From positions 1 through 64,000 of the forward strand of contig JAGASI010000009.1 in assembly GCA_017621845.1 (NCBI GenBank): a stretch of 64,000 bases of DNA, read 5' to 3'. Under the pieces are notes generated by a model. It was not told where the DNA came from. It saw only the letters and a program-made list of their open reading frames with translations, and searched no databases. The stretch comes from Muribaculaceae bacterium. GTDB lineage: Bacteria > Bacteroidota > Bacteroidia > Bacteroidales > Muribaculaceae. The position numbers and the translations under genes were made by a program. Below, one piece after another: positions 23,846 through 33,008 of the stretch (its first letter is position 1; every line of letters starts with the position of its first letter).

Positions 23846-26730
23846 AAAAAATAACTAATCAGCCTATTGGTCTAACTGATATTCAGGTACAGGAGAGCCG
23901 TGCCAGGTATGGAGCCAATGTCTTGACACCACCCGCAAGGACGCCGTGGTGGCGTGAATTTATTGATAAGTTCTCTGACCCACTTATTATTATACTGTTA
24001 GTGGCTGGAGCGTTATCTGTCGGTATATCATTTTATGAATATTTTGGGTTGGGACACGACTGGAAAGTATACTTTGAGCCAATCGGTATATTCATTGCCA
24101 TCGGGTTGGCCACGACGTTGGCATTTATATTTGAGCAACGCGCCAACAAAGCTTTCAGGATACTCAACCAGGTCAACGACGACGAGTCTGTTGAGGTCAT
24201 ACGCGACGGTGTGGCCACGACAATCCCTCGGAGAGATATAGTTGTAGGCGATATTGTAATCATAAATACCGGTGATGAAATTGTGGCCGATGGCGAGCTT
24301 CTTGATGCTGTCACCCTGAGCATCGACGAGTCAACGCTCACCGGCGAGCCACTTTGTGTCAAGACGACAGATCCTAATCACTATGATAAGGATGCGACCT
24401 ATCCCTCAAATCATGTTATGCGAGGTACTAAAGTGATGGAAGGACATGGTGTGATGAGGGTATCTAAAGTAGGCGATGCCACTGAGATGGGCAAGGTGTT
24501 TGTTGAGGCTCAGATTGATGACTCGGTAAAGACTCCCTTAAACGAACAGTTGGACGGTCTGGGCAGATTAATCACTGACTCAAGTTATACATTTGCCGGA
24601 CTTGTCATCATCGGTCAGCTGATACACTTTCTGGGATGGGCCAATTGGCAGGCTTGGATGCTCGTTATACCTGTTGTATCGTTCTTCTGGCTTGTTATCA
24701 AGAAATTCGGGGATTGGTCCAAGATGGCGTGTGTCTTGACAATAGTTGGGTTCTTTGTCCTGTTCTTCATGATTGTGATTGGTGCTTTCGCGTTGATAAA
24801 TCCGGGGGCTGATATGTCGTTATGGTCAGGACTTCTGGCCCATACACTCAAGACTCTGATGGTGGCCGTTACGCTGATTGTTGTGGCGGTCCCCGAAGGC
24901 CTGCCTATGGCGGTGACTCTATCTCTCGCTTACAGTATGAGTCGCATGTTGAAGACCAACAACCTTGTGCGCAAGATGCACGCTTGTGAGACCATGGGTG
25001 CCACCACCGTCATTTGTACTGACAAGACCGGCACCCTGACTCAAAACCAGATGCAGGTCTATAAGACCGATTTTTTTGGTGAACCATCAGACCAAGTTAT
25101 ATATGAAGGGATTGCAGTAAATTCGACCGCACGACTTGATCTCAGTGGCGAGAAACCACGTGTGCTGGGTAATCCCACCGAGGGCGCTCTGCTCTTGTGG
25201 CTCGCATCACGAGGAGCCGACTATCATGAATTAAGGGATGCCACACAACGTATCGAGGAACTGCCGTTCACCACCGAGCGTAAGTATATGGCTACGGTCA
25301 GCCAATCGGCATCGGGGAAAAAGGTACTTTATGTCAAGGGAGCCCCGGAAATTGTATTTGCCATGTGCCACGATACTGTCGGTGTCACTCGTGATGAGAT
25401 TGACGCCCGACTTCGGGAATATCAAGACCAGGCGATGCGCACCCTTGGCATGGCATATCAAGAGCTCGGTGACAGTGATGAGGTAATAGCCGGTGGCAAA
25501 GTGGTTGCAACCCGACTAACATTCCTCGGCATTGTTGCCATCTCAGACCCGGTGAGAGCAGACGTCCCTTCGGCAGTCGGTGAAGTTGTTAATGCCGGAA
25601 TTAAAGTCAAGATTGTTACCGGTGACACTCCAGGTACAGCCAAGGAAATAGGCCGTCAGATTGGCCTCTGGAACGATGCCGCCGATACCGACCGTGGTAT
25701 CATCACCGGTGTTGAATTTGCCGAACTCTCGGATGATGAACTTAAAAACCGGGTCGGAGACCTTAAAATTATAGCCCGTGCCCGTCCGATGGATAAAAAA
25801 CGCCTTGTCGAGGCACTTCAAGCCAATGGCGAGGTCGTAGCTGTTACCGGTGACGGCACCAACGATGCTCCGGCCCTGAAAACAGCTCATGTAGGTCTAT
25901 CGATGGGCGATGGTACTTCGGTTGCCAAGGAAGCATCGGATATTACCATCATCGACAATTCTTTCTCGTCAATCGGACGAGCCGTGATGTGGGGACGCTC
26001 GTTATATAAGAATATACAACGCTTCCTGCTGTTCCAGCTCACGGTCAATGTTGCGGCTTGCTTTCTTGTCCTTTTTGGTTCATTCATTGGCACGGAGTCA
26101 CCGCTGACTGTCACCCAGATGCTGTGGGTCAACCTTATCATGGATACGTTTGGAGCGATGGCGCTGGCATCGTTGCCCCCATCAGAGGGTGTAATGCGAG
26201 ACAGACCGCGTCGTCGTGAAGCCTCGATATTGACTCGTCCCATGATGGTCGAACTGCTCAGTGTAGGCTTGGTATTTTTTATCCTGACCCTTGGGTTCTA
26301 TTGGCTGTTCAGCCATGCCGATGTGACCTCAATCCCTCAGATGTTCTCAGCTACAACAGGTGTTGAAGCTCCAATGACTGCCTATGAGGCAACCTTGTTG
26401 TTCTCTATATTTGTATGGACCCACTTCTGGTACATGTTTGACGCACGCGTGTATGATACCGGGAAAAGTGTATTTAGAGCCAAGATGAGCAATGGGTTCT
26501 GGGCAATCGTCGGCATCATTGTCATCGGCCAGCTGTTTATCACTGAGGTTGCATATGAGTTCTTCAACGTCTCCCCCATGCTCCACACCCTCGACTGGCA
26601 CTTTAATCCGTCAGGGGCACTCGACCTGCTGATTATTGTCGTGGCTTCGTCTATGGTCCTATGGATACGCGAGATTCATCGGGCTGTCACCCATACCCGT
26701 TGCTCCAAACATGCGTTAAGTCGGGTATAA
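23842..26730 (+). CDS. Calcium-translocating P-type ATPase (P2B, PMCA-like)
   Basis: A 962-residue P-type cation pump. The actuator motif TLTGEP is at about 165-170. The phosphorylation site DKTGTLTQNQ starts at D394. The M4 motif PEGLPMAVTL is typical of P2B calcium pumps. The nucleotide-binding KGAPE and the hinge motif TGDGTNDAPALK (about 669-680) are present, and M5-M6 carries NVAACFLVLFG and QMLWVNLIMDTFGAMAL. It pumps Ca2+ out of the cytoplasm at the cost of ATP. It overlaps the DUF6056-like gene by four bases (ATGA). Confidence 0.93.
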   Translation: MKKITNQPIGLTDIQVQESRARYGANVLTPPARTPWWREFIDKFSDPLIIILLVAGALSVGISFYEYFGLGHDWKVYFEPIGIFIAIGLATTLAFIFEQRANKAFRILNQVNDDESVEVIRDGVATTIPRRDIVVGDIVIINTGDEIVADGELLDAVTLSIDESTLTGEPLCVKTTDPNHYDKDATYPSNHVMRGTKVMEGHGVMRVSKVGDATEMGKVFVEAQIDDSVKTPLNEQLDGLGRLITDSSYTFAGLVIIGQLIHFLGWANWQAWMLVIPVVSFFWLVIKKFGDWSKMACVLTIVGFFVLFFMIVIGAFALINPGADMSLWSGLLAHTLKTLMVAVTLIVVAVPEGLPMAVTLSLAYSMSRMLKTNNLVRKMHACETMGATTVICTDKTGTLTQNQMQVYKTDFFGEPSDQVIYEGIAVNSTARLDLSGEKPRVLGNPTEGALLLWLASRGADYHELRDATQRIEELPFTTERKYMATVSQSASGKKVLYVKGAPEIVFAMCHDTVGVTRDEIDARLREYQDQAMRTLGMAYQELGDSDEVIAGGKVVATRLTFLGIVAISDPVRADVPSAVGEVVNAGIKVKIVTGDTPGTAKEIGRQIGLWNDAADTDRGIITGVEFAELSDDELKNRVGDLKIIARARPMDKKRLVEALQANGEVVAVTGDGTNDAPALKTAHVGLSMGDGTSVAKEASDITIIDNSFSSIGRAVMWGRSLYKNIQRFLLFQLTVNVAACFLVLFGSFIGTESPLTVTQMLWVNLIMDTFGAMALASLPPSEGVMRDRPRRREASILTRPMMVELLSVGLVFFILTLGFYWLFSHADVTSIPQMFSATTGVEAPMTAYEATLLFSIFVWTHFWYMFDARVYDTGKSVFRAKMSNGFWAIVGIIVIGQLFITEVAYEFFNVSPMLHTLDWHFNPSGALDLLIIVVASSMVLWIREIHRAVTHTRCSKHALSRV

Positions 26731-26894
26731 ATCTCAGGTTCCGGTTTATAAGCCAATTCTCACAAGGGCGTTTTTGAATTTTAAAATGTCAATGACCTTT
26801 CGGGCTTCAGTGTGCTGAATTTATTAGATCAGCAACGGTCGCGAGGTGCTGGTCAAGTAATACCTGACGGGTTATGATTGAGTTGGAAAAATAA

Positions 26895-26933
26895 CATAGC
26901 CCTCAACACCAAAGCTATGGGTTGAGGGCTATG
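26895..26933 (-). terminator. Intrinsic terminator between the ATPase and pullulanase genes
   Basis: CATAGCCCTCAAC (26895-26907) and GTTGAGGGCTATG (26921-26933) pair perfectly over 13 bases. On the minus strand the stem is followed by TTATTTTTCC, a T-tract, so it terminates the pullulanase transcript; it may also stop the convergent ATPase transcript. Confidence 0.85.
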
Positions 26934-26969
26934 CTATCAGAATTGATATTCCTAATCAGAGAGGTTGTG

Positions 26970-28988
26970 TTATTTTGTACGGGCGAGAATTAGGGCCGAG
27001 GTGGCGGGGACTGTCATCTTGCCACCACGGGTGGTGTCGAGGCCGTCGGCGTTGAGTTGGCCGTCGCGGGCGATGACTGTCCAGTCACCGTGGGGTATCT
27101 TGACCTCGATGGGTGCTTCCTGACCGTTGAATACAAGTTTGATTTCATTGAAAGAGTCACCGCCGGCGTTGTTCTTGATAGAATAGGAGATGACGTTGGG
27201 GCGTTTCTCGTTGTCAAAGACGATGTTGCGGGCGATGTCCTCGGCTGTGGTCATGCGGAAAGCGGGGTGGGCGCGGCGCAGTTTGATGAGTTCCTGGTAG
27301 TAATGGAATTGGTCGGCGTTGACGTGCTTGAGAGTCCAGTCGATAGCGTTTACTGAGTCGGGTGACTTGTAGGAATTGTGGACGCCTTTCTTGTCTCGGA
27401 AGACTTCCTCGCCGGCAAACATAAACGGTGTGCCTTGAGAGGTAAACACGATAGTCTGAGCCAAGCGTGCGGCGCGTTGACGCTGAGCCTCGGTGGTGCC
27501 CGGCATTGATTTGGCGAGCTTGTCGGTGAGAGTCAGGTCGTCGTGGCAGGAGACATAGTTGATAATCTGGGTTGGAGCCGAGGCGTAGGGGAAGCGGGAG
27601 TTATTACCTTTCTTGTAGTCAACCTGGGGGTGGGCAGTAGAAGCGACGATGCCGATTTTGACGGTTTCCTCGTTGCCGGGCTTGCCGGTGGCAAAACCAC
27701 GGTCGGCGGCGTTGGAGTAGTGGCCTTTGACGGCGTCACGTATGTCATCGGAGAACACAGCGATGCCTTTCATTTTGGCAACATTCTCCTTGAGAGCGCG
27801 TCGTTCGACAGGTAGGGGTGAGTCTCCGGCAGTCCACCCCTCGCCGTAGATAAAGATGTTGGGGTTGATTTCCTTCAGGGCGGCAGCCACTTGGCTCATG
27901 GTCTCGGTGTCGTGGATGGCCATGAGGTCAAAGCGGAAGCCGTCGATGTGGTATTCCTTGGCCCAGTACTTGACCGAGTTGATAATGAAGTCGCGCATCT
28001 GCTGACGGTCTGAGGCTGTCTCGTTGCCACATCCCGAGGCATCGCTGTACGAGCCGTCCTCTCGGTGTCGGTAGTAGTAGCCCGGAGCTGTCAGGGAGAA
28101 GTTGGAGTCGTCGTTGTTGGCTGTGTGGTTGTACACGACGTCCATGACCACGCCTATGCCGGCATCATGTAGAGCCTTGACCATTTGTTTCATCTCGCGC
28201 ACACGTGTCGAGGGGTTGGCGGGGTCGGTGGAGTAGGAGCCCTCGGGGGCGTTGTAATTGTAGGGGTCATATCCCCAGTTGTACTGATTGGCAGGGAGGT
28301 TGGCCTCGTCTACCGAGTTGTAGTCATAGGATGGGAGGATATGTACATGGGTCACGCCGAGTTCTTTGAGATGGTCAATGCCGGTGGCATCGCCCAGTGG
28401 AGATTTGGTCATAGGCTCGGTGAGGGCAAGGAATTTGCCTTTATGAGTTATACCGCTCGAAGGGTGAACCGAGAAGTCGCGGTGGTGCATCTCATAAAGG
28501 ACAGCGTCGGTGATAGCGTTGATGGCTGGGCCGTGGTCGGCCTCCCAGCCCTCGGGGTTGGTGGCGGCAAAGTCGATGATGGCGGCACGGTGTCCGTTGG
28601 TGCCTACAGCCTTAGCCCATACACCTGGAGTCTCGTTTAGCCATTTATCACCCATTTTGACCTGGAAGGTGTAGAACTTGCCATAAAGCTGTTCAGGAAC
28701 CGATGTGCGCCAGACGCCGCCGGGAGTGAGACGCATCTCGAGTGTGCGAGTCACGGGGGTGTTGCGCCCGGTATCATAGAGGTTGACGCGTACAGCTGTG
28801 GCCTTGGGAGACCATAGGGCAAATTTTGTACCCGAGTTATCAACCACGAGCTCGAGGTCTTGGCCGTTATAAGTGGGGTAGGAGGCGTAGACTGCGTCGG
28901 GATTGGTGCCTTGGGCATAGAGGGTGCCGGGAAGGGCAAACATGCCTGTGAGTAACATGCCTGTTAATGTTATTTGTTTGATGTTCAT
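26970..28988 (-). CDS. pulA: Secreted type I pullulanase (GH13)
   Basis: A 672-residue alpha-1,6-glucan debranching enzyme. It has a signal peptide (MNIKQITLTGMLLTGMFALPGTLYAQ), an N-terminal CBM48-like domain at about 45-140, the GH13 barrel and a C-terminal beta domain. The pullulanase signature YNWGYDP is at 236-242. Conserved GH13 regions: DVVYNHT (283-289), GFRFDLM (350-356, nucleophile D354), GEGW (382-385, acid E383) and SCHDD in region IV. There is no lipobox, so it is probably periplasmic. It would cleave branch points of starch, glycogen or pullulan. No Sus-type transport genes are adjacent, so it is an isolated glycan enzyme here. Confidence 0.95.
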   Translation of the reverse strand: MNIKQITLTGMLLTGMFALPGTLYAQGTNPDAVYASYPTYNGQDLELVVDNSGTKFALWSPKATAVRVNLYDTGRNTPVTRTLEMRLTPGGVWRTSVPEQLYGKFYTFQVKMGDKWLNETPGVWAKAVGTNGHRAAIIDFAATNPEGWEADHGPAINAITDAVLYEMHHRDFSVHPSSGITHKGKFLALTEPMTKSPLGDATGIDHLKELGVTHVHILPSYDYNSVDEANLPANQYNWGYDPYNYNAPEGSYSTDPANPSTRVREMKQMVKALHDAGIGVVMDVVYNHTANNDDSNFSLTAPGYYYRHREDGSYSDASGCGNETASDRQQMRDFIINSVKYWAKEYHIDGFRFDLMAIHDTETMSQVAAALKEINPNIFIYGEGWTAGDSPLPVERRALKENVAKMKGIAVFSDDIRDAVKGHYSNAADRGFATGKPGNEETVKIGIVASTAHPQVDYKKGNNSRFPYASAPTQIINYVSCHDDLTLTDKLAKSMPGTTEAQRQRAARLAQTIVFTSQGTPFMFAGEEVFRDKKGVHNSYKSPDSVNAIDWTLKHVNADQFHYYQELIKLRRAHPAFRMTTAEDIARNIVFDNEKRPNVISYSIKNNAGGDSFNEIKLVFNGQEAPIEVKIPHGDWTVIARDGQLNADGLDTTRGGKMTVPATSALILARTK

Positions 28989-29076
28989 TGGTAAGTGGTT
29001 ATGTAAGTATGAATAATTTCTATGTCGTTTATTTTGAGAGGGATGATTGACTTGGAATTAAAGTCCTGGAGCAAAA

Positions 29077-29124
29077 AAAATCGCGTTTGGAGTTCCTGGG
29101 AGGGGGATTGCCAAACGTGATTTT
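29077..29124 (-). terminator. Intrinsic terminator of the small secreted protein gene
   Basis: AAAATCGCGTTTGG (29077-29090) pairs with CCAAACGTGATTTT (29111-29124) with one G-T type mismatch. On the minus strand it follows the gene's stop and ends in a run of T. Confidence 0.8.
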
Positions 29125-29143
29125 GTATATGGTGTAATGTCTG

Positions 29144-29467
29144 TTAACGTATTACGACACGTTGGGACAGGCGATCACACTTGATGATGTAATAGCCTGA
29201 CTTTAAGTCAATGGAAGTGGTGCCCGGATGGATGGTAAGAGATTTTACCACCTGGCCTGTAATTGCATAAATTGTAACCTGACGAGCTTCATCTCCCGGG
29301 AGTGTAATCTCGACATTCTGGCCGACAACCTTGATGGATGGGGTGGCTTGAACGTGGATCGAAGCACGCGAGTCAGCACCGGCAGGGTCGGGCACAGGGG
29401 CTGCCGAAGCTATCGAAGCTCCCATGGCCAGAGTTAATGCTAAGAATATGTTGCGTAGTGATTTCAC
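29144..29467 (-). CDS. Small secreted protein, essentially a free-standing T9SS C-terminal-like domain
   Basis: A 107-residue protein, GTG start. It has a signal peptide ending near SIASAAPVPDP, a short linker, and from about residue 42 a beta-rich module: IKVVGQNVEITLPG, VTIYAITGQVVKSL, then SGYYIIKCDRLSQRVVIR. The pattern V-x-[IV]-Y-x-[IL]-x-G-x-V with a final GxYxV and a basic ending is that of type IX secretion (Por) sorting domains, which normally sit at the end of large cargo proteins. Here nothing precedes it. It has its own promoter and terminator. Function unknown; it could be a vestige, a decoy or a small surface protein. Confidence 0.65.
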   Translation of the reverse strand: MKSLRNIFLALTLAMGASIASAAPVPDPAGADSRASIHVQATPSIKVVGQNVEITLPGDEARQVTIYAITGQVVKSLTIHPGTTSIDLKSGYYIIKCDRLSQRVVIR

Positions 29468-29533
29468 GTCGATTGAGGCTAAATGTATGTTGTTTCTGTG
29501 GCAATTGATGTGGTTGCCTACTATTTACGTTTA

Positions 29534-29565
29534 CAAAATTAGCAACATTGAGGCTCTTGTACAAT
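29534..29565 (-). promoter_or_regulatory. Bacteroidota-type promoter of the small secreted protein gene
   Basis: Minus-strand ATTG (plus CAAT, 29562-29565), 20-base spacer, TAATTTTG (plus CAAAATTA, 29534-29541). Confidence 0.6.
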
Positions 29566-29606
29566 AAGTTGGAAGCCAATTATTGTGTAATATTGGTTAA
29601 AAAACA

Positions 29607-32036
29607 TTAAAATTCGACTGATAGGCGAACATTAAGCTGTCGTCCGGTAAGATAGTTTGGAACGGCATATTGGATATTGTTGACGTCGGTGACCCAGTAG
29701 TAGGAGCTGACGTTGGAGATGTCCAGCAGGTTGAAGCAGTCGAGGCCTACCCAGATGGATTTAAAGGCACGGTGTAGGCCGGTGCGGGGTTGGCCTGACT
29801 CGACGGGAGAGAGGAGGGCGTAGGAGAGTCCGACGTCAACGCGTTTGTAAGCGGGAGCGCGGAAGTAACCTTTGTCGCGGGAGGAGCGAGGTGCCGTTAC
29901 CGGGAGTCCGTCATTGAAGATACCACGCAGGCTGAATTTCAGTTTGGGAAATTTAGGAAAATAGTCGGTGAAATATAGTGCGAACCCATATCGGCGGTCA
30001 GACGGACGAGGGACGCTGACGCCGTTGAGGTTCTCGCGTGTGTTCATCAATGAGAAGCTAATCCAGGAGTCAGAGCCGGGGACAAATTGTCCGAAGAGTT
30101 TCAGGTCCAGTCCGGCGGCATGTCCCTTGGTGGAGTTGACGCCCGAGTATACAATCTTGAGGTTGTCGAGCTCATACGGGATGAGGTTGCTGAGGATTTT
30201 GTAATAAACTTCGCCTGAGAGTTTGAATGGTCGGTTGAAAGCTCGGAATGTCCAGTCGGCGCCGGCGATAATCTGGTAGGAGCGTTGGGATTTGATGTCA
30301 GAGTTGAGGTTTACCGAAACGTTGCCTTGGTCGTCGGTAATGGGTTGTCGGTATTCCTTGAAGAACGGAGACTGGTAGTACAGGCCGGTGGCAAAGCGGA
30401 ATGCCCATCGCGGTGCGGCATCAGGGACAAAGCCTACGTTGAGGCGTGGACTCACCAGAAATTCGCGGTTGAAGTCCCAGTAAGACATTCTGACGCCACC
30501 GGTGATGTTGAGATAACCGGCGCGTGTGTGCCATCGGTAATTGTCCTGGAGATATGCGGTGACGCGGTTGGATGACATGTCATGGCGAGAGTCGAGGTTA
30601 TAGACAACCTTCAGTGCATTGGGGTCAAAGGGTAGTGAGTAGCCTGCCGAGTCGCGGCGTTCCCATTCGCGTGAGCGGTCATATATGCTCTCGCGGTTGA
30701 AAGTTACACCGTAAGATATGGAGTGTCCTTTTATGCCATTGGCACCGTGGAGAGCCAGAGAGAATACCGAGGCTTTGAGACGGTCGCGGGCATGCTCGTG
30801 GTAGCGTCCCAACCCTAATTCACCTCCGATGCTTCCACCATTGTCTCCGTCACCTGAGGTGCCGGCTTGGTCGAGCCAATACTCACCAGAGATATCGTAG
30901 GAGACGAGCTCGTTGGTGAGGTAGCCTGAGGCGAGAAGGGTGTATTCGGCTGATTTTGAAGGCTTGTATGTGAGGTTGAGCGAACCGAAGAATGTTTCAA
31001 ATTTATCTTTCTCCATGCCGTCAAAGTAGACTTTAAACTGTTTGGCATCGGTCGAGGTGCCAAAATTGGTGGAGCGGTCATGGGGGATGAATTTGTAATT
31101 GTTCATCGAGATGTATCCTAAGACCGAGGCTTTGAATTTAGGAGTGATGTTGAAGTTGAGGAAGCCTTGGTAGTCAAAGAAGCGGGGGTCATACTCTCCT
31201 TTCTCGTCCATTGACCCGAGAAGTGAGCGGTTGGACTTGTAACGCACGCCATGAAGTTGGTTGAATACTCGTGAGCTGGTGCCAAGGGTGAGTGAGCCAC
31301 CTTGGAGTGAAATGTCAGCGGCACCCTCAAAAGCCTCGGGCTCTCGGTAGGTAATGTCGAGTACCGATGACATTTTGTCTCCATAGCGAGGAGCAAAACC
31401 ACCGGTTGAGAAACCGATGGCTCCAACCATGTTGGGGTTGATTATTGATAGGCCTTCCTGTTGTCCCGAGCTGACAAGTTGGGGACGGTATACTTCTACA
31501 CCGTTGATATATACCGAGTTCTCGTCAAACGATCCACCGCGCACCGAGTATTGGGATGACATCTCGTTGCCCGATGTGACGCCTGCCATTGTGGATATGA
31601 GGCTTTCGACTGATCCACCGCTCACGTCGGGAGCCAATTTATATTTGTCGGCATCGATGGCTTGCATTGAGCCGGTCTGCTTACGGTATTCGGTGACTTC
31701 GACTCCCTGAAGGTTGTAGGCTGTTGGCTCCATCTTGACATTGACGGTGACATCGCCTTTGGGGGCGATGAGCCGTCGGTTGGACTCCTTATATCCTATG
31801 GCTGTGAAATTAAGACGCAGTGTGTCGGTGGCCGGCGCGGTGATGGTGTAACCTCCGTCAAGGCCTGAGGTGGCGCCTATCATGGTGCCTTGGACGCGCA
31901 CCGATACAAATTCCAGGGGTTCGTTTTTCTCGTCGGTAATTTTGCCGTGGATTTTGACATTGTCGGCTAAGGCCGACAGAGTGCCGGCTAAGGCAAACAT
32001 GATGGCGAGTATATATATGAGGTGTTTCTTAATCAT
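29607..32036 (-). CDS. TonB-dependent receptor with carboxypeptidase-regulatory-like N-domain
   Basis: A 809-residue outer membrane receptor. It has a signal peptide (MIKKHLIYILAIMFALAGTLSALA), a CarboxypepD_reg-like beta-sandwich at about 25-105 (KIHGKITDEKNEPLEFVSVRV), a plug domain at about 115-220 (SVRGGSFDENSVYINGVEVYRP) and a 22-strand barrel ending in VEF. This is a single receptor, not a SusC: the SusC signature is absent and no SusD gene is adjacent. The family moves large or scarce ligands in an energy-coupled way; the ligand is unknown. I chose the ATG at 32036, because the signal peptide starts there. A dyad lies directly upstream. Confidence 0.9.
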   Translation of the reverse strand: MIKKHLIYILAIMFALAGTLSALADNVKIHGKITDEKNEPLEFVSVRVQGTMIGATSGLDGGYTITAPATDTLRLNFTAIGYKESNRRLIAPKGDVTVNVKMEPTAYNLQGVEVTEYRKQTGSMQAIDADKYKLAPDVSGGSVESLISTMAGVTSGNEMSSQYSVRGGSFDENSVYINGVEVYRPQLVSSGQQEGLSIINPNMVGAIGFSTGGFAPRYGDKMSSVLDITYREPEAFEGAADISLQGGSLTLGTSSRVFNQLHGVRYKSNRSLLGSMDEKGEYDPRFFDYQGFLNFNITPKFKASVLGYISMNNYKFIPHDRSTNFGTSTDAKQFKVYFDGMEKDKFETFFGSLNLTYKPSKSAEYTLLASGYLTNELVSYDISGEYWLDQAGTSGDGDNGGSIGGELGLGRYHEHARDRLKASVFSLALHGANGIKGHSISYGVTFNRESIYDRSREWERRDSAGYSLPFDPNALKVVYNLDSRHDMSSNRVTAYLQDNYRWHTRAGYLNITGGVRMSYWDFNREFLVSPRLNVGFVPDAAPRWAFRFATGLYYQSPFFKEYRQPITDDQGNVSVNLNSDIKSQRSYQIIAGADWTFRAFNRPFKLSGEVYYKILSNLIPYELDNLKIVYSGVNSTKGHAAGLDLKLFGQFVPGSDSWISFSLMNTRENLNGVSVPRPSDRRYGFALYFTDYFPKFPKLKFSLRGIFNDGLPVTAPRSSRDKGYFRAPAYKRVDVGLSYALLSPVESGQPRTGLHRAFKSIWVGLDCFNLLDISNVSSYYWVTDVNNIQYAVPNYLTGRQLNVRLSVEF

Positions 32037-32039
32037 TAG

Positions 32040-32078
32040 TGATAAGTGACGGTATAAATGGTATAACATTACTTATCA
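32040..32078. repeat. 8-bp dyad upstream of the TonB-dependent receptor
   Basis: TGATAAGT (32040-32047) and ACTTATCA (32071-32078) are exact complements, with GGTATAA repeated twice in the 23-base spacer. It begins four bases before the start codon. It could be an operator or a leader hairpin. Confidence 0.4.
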
Positions 32079-32169
32079 TAAACGTGTTTTGTTGCCAAAA
32101 ATTGTGTGATGTGATATTATAGGGGTAATCAGTCAATTTCAGGGCGCGTTCTTTAGCGACAGCAAAAAA

Positions 32170-32212
32170 AACGATGAGTCACTGCCCGTTGAGGGGGATG
32201 TGACTCATCGTT
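32170..32212 (-). terminator. Intrinsic terminator of rpsP
   Basis: AACGATGAGTCAC (32170-32182) and GTGACTCATCGTT (32200-32212) pair perfectly. Read on the minus strand it follows the S16 stop and ends in eight T. Confidence 0.9.
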
Positions 32213-32243
32213 AGGAGTTGAATAAAATCTTCTGACGAGAGAA

Positions 32244-32792
32244 TTATTCAGCGGCGGGAGCTTCAGCGGTGTCCTCGGCGGGAGTAGCTTCGGCAGCAGC
32301 GGCAGCCTCAGCTTCAGCTTTGGCGGCGGCAAGCTCGGCTTTCTTTTTAGCGACAGCCTCGGCTTTGGCGTTGTTCTTGGCTGTTTCAGCCTCGAGTCGT
32401 GCCTTGGCATCTTCTTGCTGTTTGGTTGCCATAGAAACCTTGAAAGCTTCTACTTTTTTGAGCTTGTTGGCTTTCCAGGCGTCAAAACGACGTTGGAGCT
32501 CGGCCTCATCAAAAGCGCCTTTCTTTACGCCTCCTTGGAGGTGTTTCATCAGCAGTACGCCCTCGTCAGAAAGGATTGTGCGTACAGTGTCGGTGGGTTC
32601 AGCACCGGTGTTAAGCCAATACAAAGCCCGCTCGAAATTGAGATTAATTGTAGCAGGATTAGTGTTCGGATTATAAGAACCTATCCTTTCAATAAATTTA
32701 CCATCTCGTGGTGCCCTGCTATCGGCGATAACAATAGGATAGAACGCATAGTTCTTGCGACCATGGCGTTGCAGTCTAATTTTTGTTGCCAT
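32244..32792 (-). CDS. rpsP: 30S ribosomal protein S16
   Basis: A 182-residue S16. The first 80 residues are the ordinary small-subunit protein ([21 protein letters not shown], then [15 protein letters not shown]). The remaining 100 residues are an extension: a basic helical segment and an Ala/Lys/Glu-rich tail ending [11 protein letters not shown], a known feature of Bacteroidota S16. It is transcribed alone with a textbook promoter and terminator, unlike the rpsP-rimM-trmD operon of Proteobacteria. Confidence 0.97.
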   Translation of the reverse strand: MATKIRLQRHGRKNYAFYPIVIADSRAPRDGKFIERIGSYNPNTNPATINLNFERALYWLNTGAEPTDTVRTILSDEGVLLMKHLQGGVKKGAFDEAELQRRFDAWKANKLKKVEAFKVSMATKQQEDAKARLEAETAKNNAKAEAVAKKKAELAAAKAEAEAAAAAEATPAEDTAEAPAAE

Positions 32793-32850
32793 TAATTATA
32801 AATGATTAATAATTAAATAAATAAGAGTTTTGTATGGTTTTAACCGACTG

Positions 32851-32882
32851 CAAAGGTAGCTTTTCCTTGTCTAACTACCAAA
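32851..32882 (-). promoter_or_regulatory. Bacteroidota-type promoter of rpsP
   Basis: Minus-strand TTTG (plus CAAA, 32879-32882), exactly 20 bases, TACCTTTG (plus CAAAGGTA, 32851-32858). Both elements match the consensus, as expected for a ribosomal protein gene. Confidence 0.8.
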
Positions 32883-32973
32883 CAATTGGGCAATTATTTT
32901 TTAGGTCGTTTATTTTAGACGGTTTATCAGACGGAGTTTCAGATGGGGTAGGCGAGTCGGACAATAAAGTTAA

Positions 32974-33003
32974 TTTGTGGGTTCAAAAAAAATTGTACAT
33001 TTG
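32974..33003 (+). promoter_or_regulatory. Bacteroidota-type promoter directly abutting the Y-family polymerase gene
   Basis: TTTG at 32974-32977, 18-base spacer, TACATTTG at 32996-33003. Candidate ATG codons are at 33006 and 33009, so the transcript would start at or next to the start codon (leaderless). Confidence 0.55.
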
Positions 33004-33008
33004 TGATG

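Noticed and set aside
32269..32676. A 135-residue Ala/Ser-rich plus-strand frame across rpsP
   Set aside because: It is the antisense reading of the Ala/Lys/Glu-rich S16 tail.
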